Shown here: positions 34,356 through 43,640 of the stretch, in pieces
Layout: the number at the start of each line of letters is the position of its first letter
Position numbering within the stretch: position 1 is the first letter of the stretch
From: Amazonocrinis nigriterrae CENA67
GTDB taxonomy: Bacteria; Cyanobacteriota; Cyanobacteriia; Cyanobacteriales; Nostocaceae
Length of the DNA stretch: 64,000 nt
Assembly: GCF_016056305.1 (NCBI RefSeq)
Contig: NZ_JAECZC010000012.1
Span: 1 to 64,000, forward strand
Direction: 5' to 3'
Translations under genes and position numbers: made by a program
Notes under the pieces: model-generated
What the model was told of the DNA's origin: nothing
Databases searched by the model: none
What the model saw: the letters and a program-made list of their open reading frames with translations, nothing else

Positions 34356-35522
34356 ATGACAAAACCAATTCTCCTTTCAACTCCTCATATAGGAAAGCAA
34401 GAAATAGAATTCGTCAAAGAAGCTTTTGATACTAACTGGATTGCGCCAGTAGGGCCACATGTAGATGCTTTTGAGCAAGAATTCTGTCAACTAACTGGGG
34501 CTGGTTATGCTGCTGCTGTTAGTTCTGGAACAGCAGCTTTACATTTGGCTTTACGATTAGTAGGTGTAGAGTCTGGGGATGAAGTTTTTTGCTCTACTTT
34601 GACGTTTGTAGCTACTGCAAATCCGGTGGTTTATTTAGGGGCAAAACCAGTATTTATCGATAGCGATCGCATATCCTGGAATATGAACCCCCAATTGTTG
34701 CAAGAAGCTTTAGAACACCGCGCCCGTATTGGCAAATTACCCAAAGCTGTGGTAGTTGTACATTTATATGGGCAAAGTGCAGATATTGAGCCAATTCTCA
34801 AAGCTTGCGATCGCTACGATATTCCCTTAATTGAAGATGCAGCTGAAGCTTTAGGCGCTACTTACAAAGGACATTTTCCTGGCACTTTCGGGCGCATTGG
34901 CATTTACTCCTTCAATGGTAATAAAATCATCACTACATCTGGTGGGGGAATGTTAGTTTCCCATGATGCAGAATTAGTGAAAAAAGCTCGTTTCTTAGCA
35001 ACTCAAGCACGTGATTTAGCTCCCCATTACCAACACTCAGAAATTGGCTATAACTATCGCCTTAGCAATGTTTTGGCTGGCATTGGTCGCGGTCAATTAT
35101 GTGTTTTGCATGAGCGAGTTGCAGCTAGACGGCATAACTTTGAAATTTACCAAAAGACTTTAGGAAATCTGCCAGGCATAGAATTTATGCCAGAAGCTAT
35201 TTATGGGCGTGCAACCCGCTGGTTAACTTGTTTAACAATCGATCCAAAAGCTTTTGGTGCTGATAGAGAACAAGTCCGCATTGCACTTGCCAAACAACAA
35301 ATAGAAACTCGTCCGGTGTGGAAACCTTTACATCTCCAACCTGTGTTTTCTGAGTGTGAACGCATCAAAGGAACGGTGGCTGAAAATTTATTTACATACG
35401 GTCTTTGTTTGCCTTCCGGATCAAATCTTACAACAGAAGATTTAGAGAGAGTTATTAATGCAATTACTGAAATTCACTATGAGAGTGAAAAATATCAATT
35501 TTCTCTACACCATCTTAAATAG
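34356..35522 (+). CDS. DegT/DnrJ/EryC1/StrS sugar-nucleotide aminotransferase
   Basis: The protein has 388 residues with complete PLP signatures: SSGTAALHLAL (residues 57-67), STLTFVATANPV, the LIEDAAEALGA strand with Asp161, and the Schiff-base Lys190 in YSFNGNKIITTSGGGM. The start (ILLSTPHIGKQEIEFVKEAFDTNWIAPVGPHVDAFE) is that of the PglE/perosamine synthetase subgroup, which aminates C4 of a UDP- or GDP-4-keto-6-deoxy sugar using glutamate. With the PglF-like dehydratase at the head of the cluster and the PglC-like transferase it makes a bacillosamine-type route credible. No PglD-type acetyltransferase is present; the GNAT protein at 31261 may replace it. Confidence 0.93.
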   Translation: MTKPILLSTPHIGKQEIEFVKEAFDTNWIAPVGPHVDAFEQEFCQLTGAGYAAAVSSGTAALHLALRLVGVESGDEVFCSTLTFVATANPVVYLGAKPVFIDSDRISWNMNPQLLQEALEHRARIGKLPKAVVVVHLYGQSADIEPILKACDRYDIPLIEDAAEALGATYKGHFPGTFGRIGIYSFNGNKIITTSGGGMLVSHDAELVKKARFLATQARDLAPHYQHSEIGYNYRLSNVLAGIGRGQLCVLHERVAARRHNFEIYQKTLGNLPGIEFMPEAIYGRATRWLTCLTIDPKAFGADREQVRIALAKQQIETRPVWKPLHLQPVFSECERIKGTVAENLFTYGLCLPSGSNLTTEDLERVINAITEIHYESEKYQFSLHHLK

Positions 35523-35657
35523 TTAGCTTACTCAGCCAGAGAGAGTAGTTTCGGGGGTAGAGGAAGCAGGGGGAAGAAATCGTACTACTTCAAACTGCAA
35601 CTTAGTATCAGAAAAATTATTTTCCAAATTCAATTCCTCAAAAATAAACAGGTAATT

Positions 35658-37871
35658 ATGGAATCCCAAGAAAACTCTTTACAAGCAAATAAATATTTGC
35701 AAATTTGGAAGCGACGTTACATACCTGCCATAAACATCTTTTTCTCTGTATTATTGCTTTCAATTATGGCTGCGTTTGTGCTGCAAAAGCCTTCTTATGT
35801 AGCAGAAGCAAAACTACGGTTTCAAAGAAATAATGCAACTTCGACATTAACAGGAGTAGGAACAGAAATCGGAAAGTTAGAACCAGTAGTGGAGGATAAT
35901 CAAATTAATCCTCTCAATACAGAAGCAGAAGTTATACGTTCTCTCCCTGTTGTGCAAAAGACTATCAGTATACTCCAGCTTAAAGATAATAGTGGTTTAA
36001 TCATAACACCTGAAGACTTTTTGGATAATTTGACGGTAAAAAATGTCAATAAAACAGATATTTTAAGTATATCTTATAAAGATACCAATCCAGTCCAAGC
36101 TGCAAAGGTTGTTAATGTTCTGATAAAAATTTATTTAGAGCAAAATGTAAATTTACTCAGAATCGAAACAGCAACAGCCCGCAAATTCATTGAAAAACAA
36201 CTGCCAAATGCAGAAGCAGTTGTTCAACAAACAGAAGCAGAATTAGCCAGGTTTAAAGAAAGGTATCAACTTGTTTCTTTACAAGAAGAAGTAACTCAGT
36301 CTGTGGCAGTCATGGGAGAGTTACAAAAACAAATGAGTGATGTTCAATCTAATCTTGCCAATGTTGATGCACAGTCTCTAGCAGTTCGCAAGCAATTGGA
36401 TATGAATTCTCAGCAGGCACTCATGATGGCTTCCCTTAGCCAAACTCCAGGGGTGCAAGATATTCTTAAAGAAATCCAACAGCTAGAATCACAACTGGCA
36501 GGTAGGCGGACTGTTTTACAAGATACGCATCCACAAATCATAGATTTACAAGAGAAATTAAAGTCTTTAAATGGGCTATTGCAACAGCGGGTTAAAATAG
36601 TTGCAGACACAAGTCAACCACAATTCAATAACAACATGCAACTAGGAGCTTTGCAGCAACAACTTGCTGCCAAGCTTGTGGAATTAGAGTCTAATCGTTT
36701 GGGTTTGGCAAACCAAACTGCTACTTTATCAAAGTTGCAAGCTGCTTACAAGGAACGCTTGAATATTATGCCAAAATTAGAGCAATATCAACGACAGTTA
36801 GAACGTAAATTACAAGCTGCTCAATCTACTTACTCGCTTCTGCTACAAAAGCTGCAAGAAAGTCATATTGCTGAAAATCAAAATGTTGGTAATGCTAGTA
36901 TCATATCTCAAGCTGAAGTTCCAAACAAGCCAAGCTCTTCACGTTTATTGACCTATTTAAGTGCTGTTTTATTGGCTAGTATAGCAAGTTTTGCTACTAT
37001 ATATCTGTTGGAAGCAAAAGATAAATCTATTAAGACTGTTGATGAGGCTAAAGAATTACTAGGATTGACTTTATTAGGAGTAATTCCTGTTGTTGGCAAG
37101 TTGAAAAAATATATTGGTAGCGATGAAAAAGCAGAGTCTTATAGCCAAAGGCTTATTGTTAGGGATGCTCCGCGATCGCCTATCAGTGAAGCTTACAGAA
37201 TGCTCAGGGCAAATCTCAAGTTTATCAGTGCTGATAATGAATTAAAAGTGATTGTTGTCACCAGTTCTGTACCCACAGAAGGTAAGTCAACTGTATCTGC
37301 TAATTTAGCTGTGGCAATGGCTCAAACGGGGCGTAAAGTTTTACTAATAGATGCAGATTTGCGCCGTCCAGTTCAGCATAAAATTTGGGAACTGATGAAT
37401 AGTAAAGGTTTGAGCAATTTGATTATTGGGCAAGCTGAAATCACAACAGCTGTCAAAAATGTGATGGATAATTTGGATGTCTTGCCTTCTGGAGTATTGC
37501 CTCCTAATCCAGGTTCTTTGTTAGACTCGCTACGAATGGCAACGTTGATGGAAACTTTTGCTAGCAAATACGATTTTGTAATTGTTGATGCTCCCTCAAT
37601 CAATGTTGCTGCTGATGCTGCTACTCTAGGTCAAATGGCTGATGGTGTTTTGTTTGTGGTTCGTCCGGGAGTAGTTGATTCAGTGAATGCAGATTTTGCT
37701 CAAGAACAGTTGAAAAAATCTGGTCAGAATGTGTTGGGACAGGTAGTAAATGGTGTGATTGTGAATAACGAACCTTACAGCTACTACTATTATTATGAGG
37801 AAGAGCGATCGCACCTCACTACTACAGGTGTGAACAATACAAAAGCGGTGGCTGGAAGCAGTAACAATTGA
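35658..37871 (+). CDS. Wzc-like polysaccharide co-polymerase and BY-type tyrosine kinase
   Basis: The protein has 737 residues. Transmembrane helices at about 24-45 and 430-450 bracket a periplasmic Wzz domain with coiled coil (about 165-410, rich in Gln/Leu/Glu). The cytoplasmic kinase follows: Walker A PTEGKSTVS at about 539-547, Walker A' LLIDADLRRP and Walker B FVIVDAPS. A tyrosine cluster near 706-712 (five consecutive Tyr after YS) is the autophosphorylation tail. Such proteins set polymer length and drive export together with Wza. They are fused in proteobacteria and most cyanobacteria. The gene closes the plus-strand cluster and faces the fucosidase gene. Confidence 0.93.
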   Translation: MESQENSLQANKYLQIWKRRYIPAINIFFSVLLLSIMAAFVLQKPSYVAEAKLRFQRNNATSTLTGVGTEIGKLEPVVEDNQINPLNTEAEVIRSLPVVQKTISILQLKDNSGLIITPEDFLDNLTVKNVNKTDILSISYKDTNPVQAAKVVNVLIKIYLEQNVNLLRIETATARKFIEKQLPNAEAVVQQTEAELARFKERYQLVSLQEEVTQSVAVMGELQKQMSDVQSNLANVDAQSLAVRKQLDMNSQQALMMASLSQTPGVQDILKEIQQLESQLAGRRTVLQDTHPQIIDLQEKLKSLNGLLQQRVKIVADTSQPQFNNNMQLGALQQQLAAKLVELESNRLGLANQTATLSKLQAAYKERLNIMPKLEQYQRQLERKLQAAQSTYSLLLQKLQESHIAENQNVGNASIISQAEVPNKPSSSRLLTYLSAVLLASIASFATIYLLEAKDKSIKTVDEAKELLGLTLLGVIPVVGKLKKYIGSDEKAESYSQRLIVRDAPRSPISEAYRMLRANLKFISADNELKVIVVTSSVPTEGKSTVSANLAVAMAQTGRKVLLIDADLRRPVQHKIWELMNSKGLSNLIIGQAEITTAVKNVMDNLDVLPSGVLPPNPGSLLDSLRMATLMETFASKYDFVIVDAPSINVAADAATLGQMADGVLFVVRPGVVDSVNADFAQEQLKKSGQNVLGQVVNGVIVNNEPYSYYYYYEEERSHLTTTGVNNTKAVAGSSNN

Positions 37872-37996
37872 AATGCACCCCACCCTCAACCCACTCGTGA
37901 TAGGTTAAGGTAAAGTACATTTTGTCAATCAGTTAAAATACTCAAAGCTTCCTTAATAAAAAGGTAGTTGAGGAACTAGAGCGATCGCATTAACAA

Positions 37997-38039
37997 CCCC
38001 AAGCAGCTGGGACTGATATTCACAAGTTAGCTGCTGGGG
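37997..38039. terminator. Terminator hairpin between convergent Wzc and fucosidase genes
   Basis: CCCCAAGCAGCT (37997-38008) pairs with AGCTGCTGGGG (38029-38039) with one bulged A, followed by TATTGTTATTT on the plus strand. The preceding bases 37873-37890 carry a GCACCCCACCCTCAACCC motif that recurs inverted near 43770. Confidence 0.65.
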
Positions 38040-38073
38040 TATTGTTATTTATCCCGGCTGAATCTAAAGAGCA

Positions 38074-39516
38074 TCAACTGGGTATATTACTGATTTTTAA
38101 CGTGTAGGCTGGTGATTTTTTTTGCCTACAGCTAGACGGTAAAGTTATAAACAAGTTCTGTCCGTACTGCTCCCACTTTAGCCGTCCTCGTACACCCAAC
38201 ATCGTGATTGTCGTATTTCTCGACAAAATCAAACCCGGAATCGTTATCCTTTCAGTAGTTGGAGTATCAAGCAACACGGCGTACAAGTTTCCCCTGTTTG
38301 TGGTGTAGCGCACTCGCAAGCCTTCAGTAGTTACATCTTCTGAACGAATCCAGTACCGTGAACCAAATATAGCTTCGCCGTTTACATCTAACCACTTACC
38401 CAAACCAAGCAACCGTTCGACTTGCACTTTAGGTATTGAACCATCCGCAGTAGGCCCGACATTAAGCAGCAGATTCCCGTTTTTGCTGACTACATCAACA
38501 AACAAATCAACGAGTTCATCCACTGAAATCATATTTAAATCGGTATCGTTTTGATTATAGCCAAACGAATAACCTAGACCTCGTGTCGCTTCCCATTTTT
38601 TAGTCTGGATTTCCTGAAGTTGGCTATATTCTGGTGTCGAAAAATCGTAATGCAAACCGAATTGCCCACCCAAATCAAAGCGATCATTTACCACGCCGTC
38701 TCGTACATGATTGTAAAAATAGGCGATGATATTATTCGCTTCGCCAACAGGATATCCTAAATCATTCCACAGAATTGACGGTTTGTAGCGATCAATCAAT
38801 TCTTGCCAATGGGCGTTAGCATATTCTGCGTAGGCTTTATCTTGAATAATTGCTGCTATCAAGGTATTGAAATCTGTGACTGTAACATCTTTCTGTGACC
38901 AATCTATGCCACCGGAGTAGTACAGCCCCATTCGCATCCCCTCAGTACGAACTGCTTGGGTCAATTCACCAACAATATCCCGCGAAGCTATACGTTCTGG
39001 CTGGGTTGTAGTTTTACTAGGCCACAACAAAAAGCCATCATGATGCTTAGTCGTTAACACAACATACCGCGCACCCACCCGTGAAAAAAGTTTCGCCCAT
39101 TTTTGCGGATTCCAGTTTCTAATAGCTGCGTTGAATTTTGGGATAAAGTCATCATAGTTGAAGTTTTCGCCATAGGTTGCACGATGATAATTGTAGGTGT
39201 CGCTACCCTCAAGTTTCATCGAATTGAAATACCATTCCGCGTAGGGATTGTGCAAAAACCAATATTCCCAACCACGTTCTGCAACCACCTTATTAAATTC
39301 GCCGGTTAGTGGTGCCCAAGCAGGTACAGAGTACACACCCCAATGAATGAAAATACCGAGTTTTGCATCTGAAAACCAGTCTGGAACTTCATGCTTTGAT
39401 AACGACTCGGTGGTGGGTTCGTATGACTTTTGTGCAAAAGCAGAGTTAGCTTTCATGCTCCAAAATGCACCGAACGATACTACCACAAGCAGCAAACGCA
39501 CAAAATACTTGAACAT
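38074..39516 (-). CDS. Secreted alpha-L-fucosidase, GH29
   Basis: The protein has 480 residues with a signal peptide (residues 1-28, cleaved after AFA). The GH29 barrel follows: WFSDAKLGIFIHWGVYSVPAW, VLTTKHHDGFLLW (His158, His159), GLYYSGGIDW and the nucleophile strand PSILWNDLGYP with Asp252. SKNGNLLLNVGPTADGSIP is the strongly conserved segment before the C-terminal beta domain. It should remove terminal alpha-L-fucose outside the cytoplasm. Located beside a polysaccharide cluster it may trim or recycle the organism's own fucosylated glycan, or a foreign one (inference). One further copy exists in the mirrored arm. Confidence 0.95.
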   Translation of the reverse strand: MFKYFVRLLLVVVSFGAFWSMKANSAFAQKSYEPTTESLSKHEVPDWFSDAKLGIFIHWGVYSVPAWAPLTGEFNKVVAERGWEYWFLHNPYAEWYFNSMKLEGSDTYNYHRATYGENFNYDDFIPKFNAAIRNWNPQKWAKLFSRVGARYVVLTTKHHDGFLLWPSKTTTQPERIASRDIVGELTQAVRTEGMRMGLYYSGGIDWSQKDVTVTDFNTLIAAIIQDKAYAEYANAHWQELIDRYKPSILWNDLGYPVGEANNIIAYFYNHVRDGVVNDRFDLGGQFGLHYDFSTPEYSQLQEIQTKKWEATRGLGYSFGYNQNDTDLNMISVDELVDLFVDVVSKNGNLLLNVGPTADGSIPKVQVERLLGLGKWLDVNGEAIFGSRYWIRSEDVTTEGLRVRYTTNRGNLYAVLLDTPTTERITIPGLILSRNTTITMLGVRGRLKWEQYGQNLFITLPSSCRQKKSPAYTLKISNIPS

Positions 39517-39630
39517 TACAAGCTTCTCTATAGTTTTATTTTACTATCAATATACTTCGAGAAGTACAGTCATTAATTATACCTAACAATAATCGCCTAT
39601 TTTGTTGCTGATAGAAGTCAAGTACAAGAA

Positions 39631-41847
39631 TTACTTCAAATAAATCAGCAAGTTCAACCCTGGAATGGTGCGCGAGAGTGTCCACAAAACCAGGGTGATG
39701 TAAAGTAAACCCAGACTCCACTGATACCAAGCAAGTGTGGCGATGATACCTGGTAAATGTTCATCTCGCAGGCGAATGTCATTAAATCCCAATTTCACCA
39801 GATTATTCAAGCTAAAGTCATAATAATTCAGCCAGTTCCAACGGCGATCGCCCAACAAAGGCATATATCTTTCGCGAAATGTCGCATTTCTCGGTATCAC
39901 TGGCAAACGTCCAATTAACAATCGCAACTGCCGAAAGGTACCATCTTCTGTAAAATAAGACGTGTCCATCAAGTCGTGATAACGTCCTTGTTGGTAAAGT
40001 CGAATCAATAAAGCTACGGGTACGGGGATAATAATCATTAAAAGACACCCCAGCGTCAGCCAAGGTTGTTCAGCATTGCGAAATATAGCTAACAAGCTCA
40101 AGAATTCCAAAATGCCAAAACTCACTAATATAGATGTAGTTTCGTAAAATGTGGGAATAATTGCCACAGGAAGTAGACGACGGTAGCGATCCACTAGCCA
40201 AAATAGTAAACCAAAGTAAGCGATCGCAACTCCCCCCACGCCAAAGACTAACCAAAAGTTCGTACCGTAGCCACTCAACAGCAACAGTAAACTCAACGCT
40301 AAGCAAATCCAAGCTTGCAGTAACCAGCCTCCAATAGAAAGGGGTGCAGCAACAACCAAGCGATCGCGTAATTGCATATATGTTTTTAAATCTATATCTG
40401 GCAAAGTCAGTAACTCACTACTGCTACGAAAAAATTTAATTTTACGACTTTTGGCTATTTCTTTAGCCTGAGTCGCAGAAAAACCTAAATCTATTAAACG
40501 TGCAAGATTTGCACTATTAATATTTGTCGCCACTAAACGCTGACTTAACTCTCTTAATCGCAATTTTTGTTTAATGTATTCTAGCTGATTGGCATCGGCT
40601 ACTTGCTGTTGCTGACGAAAATTTTGCCCCAAATTCCGCAAAACATTTTGATTACCTTGTAAAGTTGACACCCAAAACATTCTACCAATCTCGCCGGGAT
40701 TACCTAAAATTCTGGCTTTGTTAGAATTAAAAGTGAGACCACCTACCTTTAAATCAGCTTCTTTAGCAAACCAAGCATCACTAAAATCTGCTTGGTTGAG
40801 AATGCTAGCACCTTGAAGATTTACACTTTGGTTAAACTGCACTTCTCGAAAGCTGACAGCTTGCTCAAAAGTCGTTTCTATCAACAAAAGTGACTGATTA
40901 AAACTTGCTTTTGTAAACTGTACTTGATTGGCAAAACGTACATCAGAAAAATCTGTATTGCCTTGCCACTGCACATAATTAAATTTAGCCAATTGTTTAA
41001 AACTAGCTTCGTTGAAATTGCCAGTGTTTGCAAATATACTGCTCCGAAAATCAGCAGCTTCCTGAAATTGCGTTTGTTTAAAATTAGCTTTATTAAGAAA
41101 AATACTACCTTGAAAATTACTCAACTGCTGAAAAATTGCATGATTGAAACTCAAAGAACGGCTGAATCTGGTATTAGTCCAGTTAGTTGGTTGCACAAAA
41201 ATAGCGCTTTGGGCATCTACAGATTGTAAAAACAACGTATTGGGAAACTCAACTTTGCCATTAAAGCGAGTTTCCACCAATGTTAAAGAACCACGAAACA
41301 CAGTGATATCGCTAGATGGCGTTGCTTCAGTTGCCAAAAGCGATCGGCAGTCTTTAGAATTGGGTAAAGCGTAAACGCCTTGAGACTTGCCATCAGACAT
41401 CGCCAGTGATTGCAAACATACTAAACGCAGACGTTGCAATTGTTCTAATTCCGTTGTTGTAAAAATAGGAGCCACAGCTTGAGCATACAGAGATATTCTC
41501 AAACCCAAATCACTACCCACAAAATCTCCTTGAATCAGAGAATGGCTGAGGTCTAAACCCAAAGGTTTTGCACCACTCTTTTGCAGTTCTTTTCGCAGCA
41601 ATTGGTAAAAAGCATCACGGAAAGCCGCATTTTCTGGTCGCAAATCAATCACCATTCCCCGTAAATCCACTGTCAAATTACCTTCATGCAATGTCGGTGT
41701 CCGAAGTCGTTCTTGCAACAGTTCTACAGTTAAAACAGTCGATTCTACCTGTATTTCCCCAGCCCAAACAGATAAAGGTAAGCACAGAGTAAACAGAACT
41801 AATAAAACGCAGAGTAACGCAAAGATACCCACAGCACTTTTGAACAT
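39631..41847 (-). CDS. Pentapeptide-repeat membrane protein with helix-hairpin-helix-like segment
   Basis: The 738-residue protein has a signal peptide (1-29, ending VWAG), then a long stretch (about 180-375) of pentapeptide-like units with the A/F-x-x-x-F periodicity (for example FNHAIFQQLSNFQGSIFLNKANF) that build a right-handed beta helix. After it come INSANLARLIDLGFSATQAKEIAKSR and SSELLTLPDID (about 440-490), which look like a ComEA-type helix-hairpin-helix pair. Four to five transmembrane helices follow at about 505-640, and one more at the end. Function unknown; the architecture implies an extracytoplasmic scaffold tethered to the membrane. ATG at 41847 is supported by the signal peptide. 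Confidence 0.8.
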   Translation of the reverse strand: MFKSAVGIFALLCVLLVLFTLCLPLSVWAGEIQVESTVLTVELLQERLRTPTLHEGNLTVDLRGMVIDLRPENAAFRDAFYQLLRKELQKSGAKPLGLDLSHSLIQGDFVGSDLGLRISLYAQAVAPIFTTTELEQLQRLRLVCLQSLAMSDGKSQGVYALPNSKDCRSLLATEATPSSDITVFRGSLTLVETRFNGKVEFPNTLFLQSVDAQSAIFVQPTNWTNTRFSRSLSFNHAIFQQLSNFQGSIFLNKANFKQTQFQEAADFRSSIFANTGNFNEASFKQLAKFNYVQWQGNTDFSDVRFANQVQFTKASFNQSLLLIETTFEQAVSFREVQFNQSVNLQGASILNQADFSDAWFAKEADLKVGGLTFNSNKARILGNPGEIGRMFWVSTLQGNQNVLRNLGQNFRQQQQVADANQLEYIKQKLRLRELSQRLVATNINSANLARLIDLGFSATQAKEIAKSRKIKFFRSSSELLTLPDIDLKTYMQLRDRLVVAAPLSIGGWLLQAWICLALSLLLLLSGYGTNFWLVFGVGGVAIAYFGLLFWLVDRYRRLLPVAIIPTFYETTSILVSFGILEFLSLLAIFRNAEQPWLTLGCLLMIIIPVPVALLIRLYQQGRYHDLMDTSYFTEDGTFRQLRLLIGRLPVIPRNATFRERYMPLLGDRRWNWLNYYDFSLNNLVKLGFNDIRLRDEHLPGIIATLAWYQWSLGLLYITLVLWTLSRTIPGLNLLIYLK

Positions 41848-41914
41848 AATCTCTGCAATACTCCACCTTTAATATCAAGTTCCACTAATTACTTACGATA
41901 TAGTCGGTTTGGCT

Positions 41915-42043
41915 GGTAATGGGTAATGGGTAATGGGTGATGGATGAGATGTGATGACTAATAGTAAAATCCAATTACCAATTACCAATTCCCAATTCCC
42001 AATTCCCACAGGTATTATAAGTGTTTAAGCGAACATGATATCA
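41915..42043. repeat. GGGTAAT and AATTACC/AATTCCC heptamers plus dispersed GTGTTTAAGCGAACATGATAT
   Basis: GGTAATGGGTAATGGGTAATGGGTGATGG (about 41916-41944) and AATTACC/AATTCCC units (about 41970-42007) precede the dispersed element TATAAGTGTTTAAGCGAACATGATAT, the sister of the copy at 7669-7706. The array fills the space between the pentapeptide and oxidoreductase genes. Confidence 0.75.
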
Positions 42044-43048
42044 TTCATCCCTAACCAGCAGAACAATTTTACCCGCGATCGCTCCACTTTCAAGTAATTG
42101 ATGTGCCGCCGCTGCTTCTTCTAAGCGAAACTGATGATTAACCTGAATTTTCAACTTACCCTGATCAATCCATTTAGCACACTGTTCCAGAATATCTGCA
42201 TGGTGCTGAAGACTTTCCTCCAATCCTAGCAACATCGGTGTTAACATTAATTCCAACCCAATGCGGAGATTACGCGTTCTTGCGGATTTCCAAACAGTCT
42301 TAGGATCTGGTTCCAGAATCGTCACAATATCACCATACACTCGCACAGCCGGAAACGTTTGATAAAAAGTTTCACCGCCTACAGTGTCAAAAGCTAAATC
42401 CACCCCTTCGCCATCAGTCCAATCTAAAACTGCTTGCACAAAGTTTGTTTGTTTGTAAAAAATTACATGATCAGCACCGAGTTGTCTGACAAAATTCGCC
42501 TTTTCTTCAGTACTTACAGTAGTAGAGACAGTAGCACCTTTGAGTTTTGCCAATTGAATCGCTACATGACCGACACCACCAGCACCAGCATGAATTAAAA
42601 CTCGTTCTCCAGGTTCCAGTCGTCCCCGTTCATACAAAGCTTCCCAAGCGGTGATTAACACCAAAGGCGCTGCGGCTGCTTCTGCAAAAGAGATTGAAGC
42701 GGGTTTACGCGCCACAAACCTTTCATCAACAACAGTATATTCAGCATAGTTACCTTGGTGTGCGCCCAAGCCGCCATAACAAAAATAAACTTCGTCTCCC
42801 GGACGAAAACGCTCTACCCCAGCACCCACCGCCTCAACTATACCAGCACCATCACATCCTAAAATAGCAGGCATTTGCTCAGGGTAGAAAGTGCCTCGAC
42901 TACGAAGTTTGGTGTCAATGGGGTTAACACCAGCTGCTACCAAGCGGACTAAAAGCTCAGTATTTCCTACGGGAACAGTAGGATTTACTACTTCCTGTAG
43001 TTGCAGAACTTCAGGACTACCAGCCGCTGTCATTAAGACTGCTTTCAC
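42041..43048 (-). CDS. NADPH-dependent quinone oxidoreductase-like MDR enzyme
   Basis: The 335-residue member of the medium-chain dehydrogenase/reductase superfamily (zeta-crystallin type) has an N-terminal GroES-like domain (VRLVAAGVNPIDTKLR, ILGCDGAGIVEAVG) and the cofactor loop HAGAGGVG (153-160) of NADPH-specific quinone reductases. The structural and catalytic zinc cysteines of alcohol dehydrogenases are absent. It should reduce quinones or enones in the cytoplasm. The start is GTG at 43048, chosen because AGGAGGAAAG ends 5-6 bases upstream, the strongest ribosome-binding site in this region. The gene lies between two repeat-filled spacers. Confidence 0.9.
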   Translation of the reverse strand: MKAVLMTAAGSPEVLQLQEVVNPTVPVGNTELLVRLVAAGVNPIDTKLRSRGTFYPEQMPAILGCDGAGIVEAVGAGVERFRPGDEVYFCYGGLGAHQGNYAEYTVVDERFVARKPASISFAEAAAAPLVLITAWEALYERGRLEPGERVLIHAGAGGVGHVAIQLAKLKGATVSTTVSTEEKANFVRQLGADHVIFYKQTNFVQAVLDWTDGEGVDLAFDTVGGETFYQTFPAVRVYGDIVTILEPDPKTVWKSARTRNLRIGLELMLTPMLLGLEESLQHHADILEQCAKWIDQGKLKIQVNHQFRLEEAAAAHQLLESGAIAGKIVLLVRDE

Positions 43049-43104
43049 GATTCTTTCCTCCTGACACTAGATGCACATTCATTTGTCATTCACTCTAACT
43101 AATT

Positions 43105-43241
43105 ACTGGGGACTGGGGACTGGGGAATCTTAATAACTTAGAGTTACAGGAGTTGAAGCATAGTTTAGGACAGTGCTGATTGCTCAAAGCCAATAAACAA
43201 CTAGGTTTATACTCAGCACTCAGCACTCAGCACTCAGCACT
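43105..43241. repeat. GGGGACT and CAGCACT heptamer arrays
   Basis: ACTGGGGACTGGGGACTGGGG at about 43106-43126 and four CAGCACT units at 43211-43241 are STRR-type arrays in the 841-base gap 43049-43889, which holds no gene. Confidence 0.8.
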
Positions 43242-43251
43242 TTGCTATAAA

Positions 43252-43470
43252 ATAAACCCTGTGGTTATGAATGAACAAGCTGTGGTTACCACAGAATATC
43301 CATTGATAAGGAACCTTTAAGCTGTCGTTACCACGGCTTAAGCTGTGGTTATGGATGAATAAGCTGTGGTTACCACAGAATATTCATTGATAAGGAACCT
43401 TTAAGCTGTCGTTACCACGGCTTAAGCTGTGGTTATGGATGAATAAGCTGTGGTTACCACAGGGTTTAAT
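43252..43470. repeat. 84-bp tandem repeat with internal palindromes and inverted ends
   Basis: The unit starting CTGTGGTTATG occurs at 43259, 43343 and 43427, an exact 84-base period with 2.5 copies and few substitutions. Each unit carries the palindrome CTGTGGTTACCACAG and a variant GCTGTCGTTACCACGGC. The whole array is bounded by AAACCCTGTGGT at its left and ACCACAGGGTTT at its right, an inverted pair, giving it the look of a small transposable or palindromic element. In RNA it could form a chain of strong stem-loops. Function unknown. Confidence 0.85.
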
Positions 43471-43505
43471 TAATAAGTAAACGTGAGTTTGACAAGTGCT
43501 GTTTT

Positions 43506-43579
43506 AACCTCTCCCCCGGCCCCTCTCCTACAAGGAGAGGGGAGTAAAACCCTTATTTTTTCGTTCCTCCTCCCTCGCC
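43506..43579. repeat. Dispersed double-hairpin repeat (copy B, inverted)
   Basis: On the minus strand this reads GGCGAGGGAGGAGGAACG, AAAAAATAAGGGTTTTACTC, CCCTCTCCTTGTAGGAGAGG, then GGGGAGAGGTT. It is nearly the same as 25590-25664 at the end of a glycosyltransferase gene. Here it stands free in the spacer. Confidence 0.8.
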
Positions 43580-43640
43580 TTTTAGGAGCTACGGTGTACA
43601 CACAAGTCAAAAAACCTTGTCCATAAAAGATTTCAGCCAG

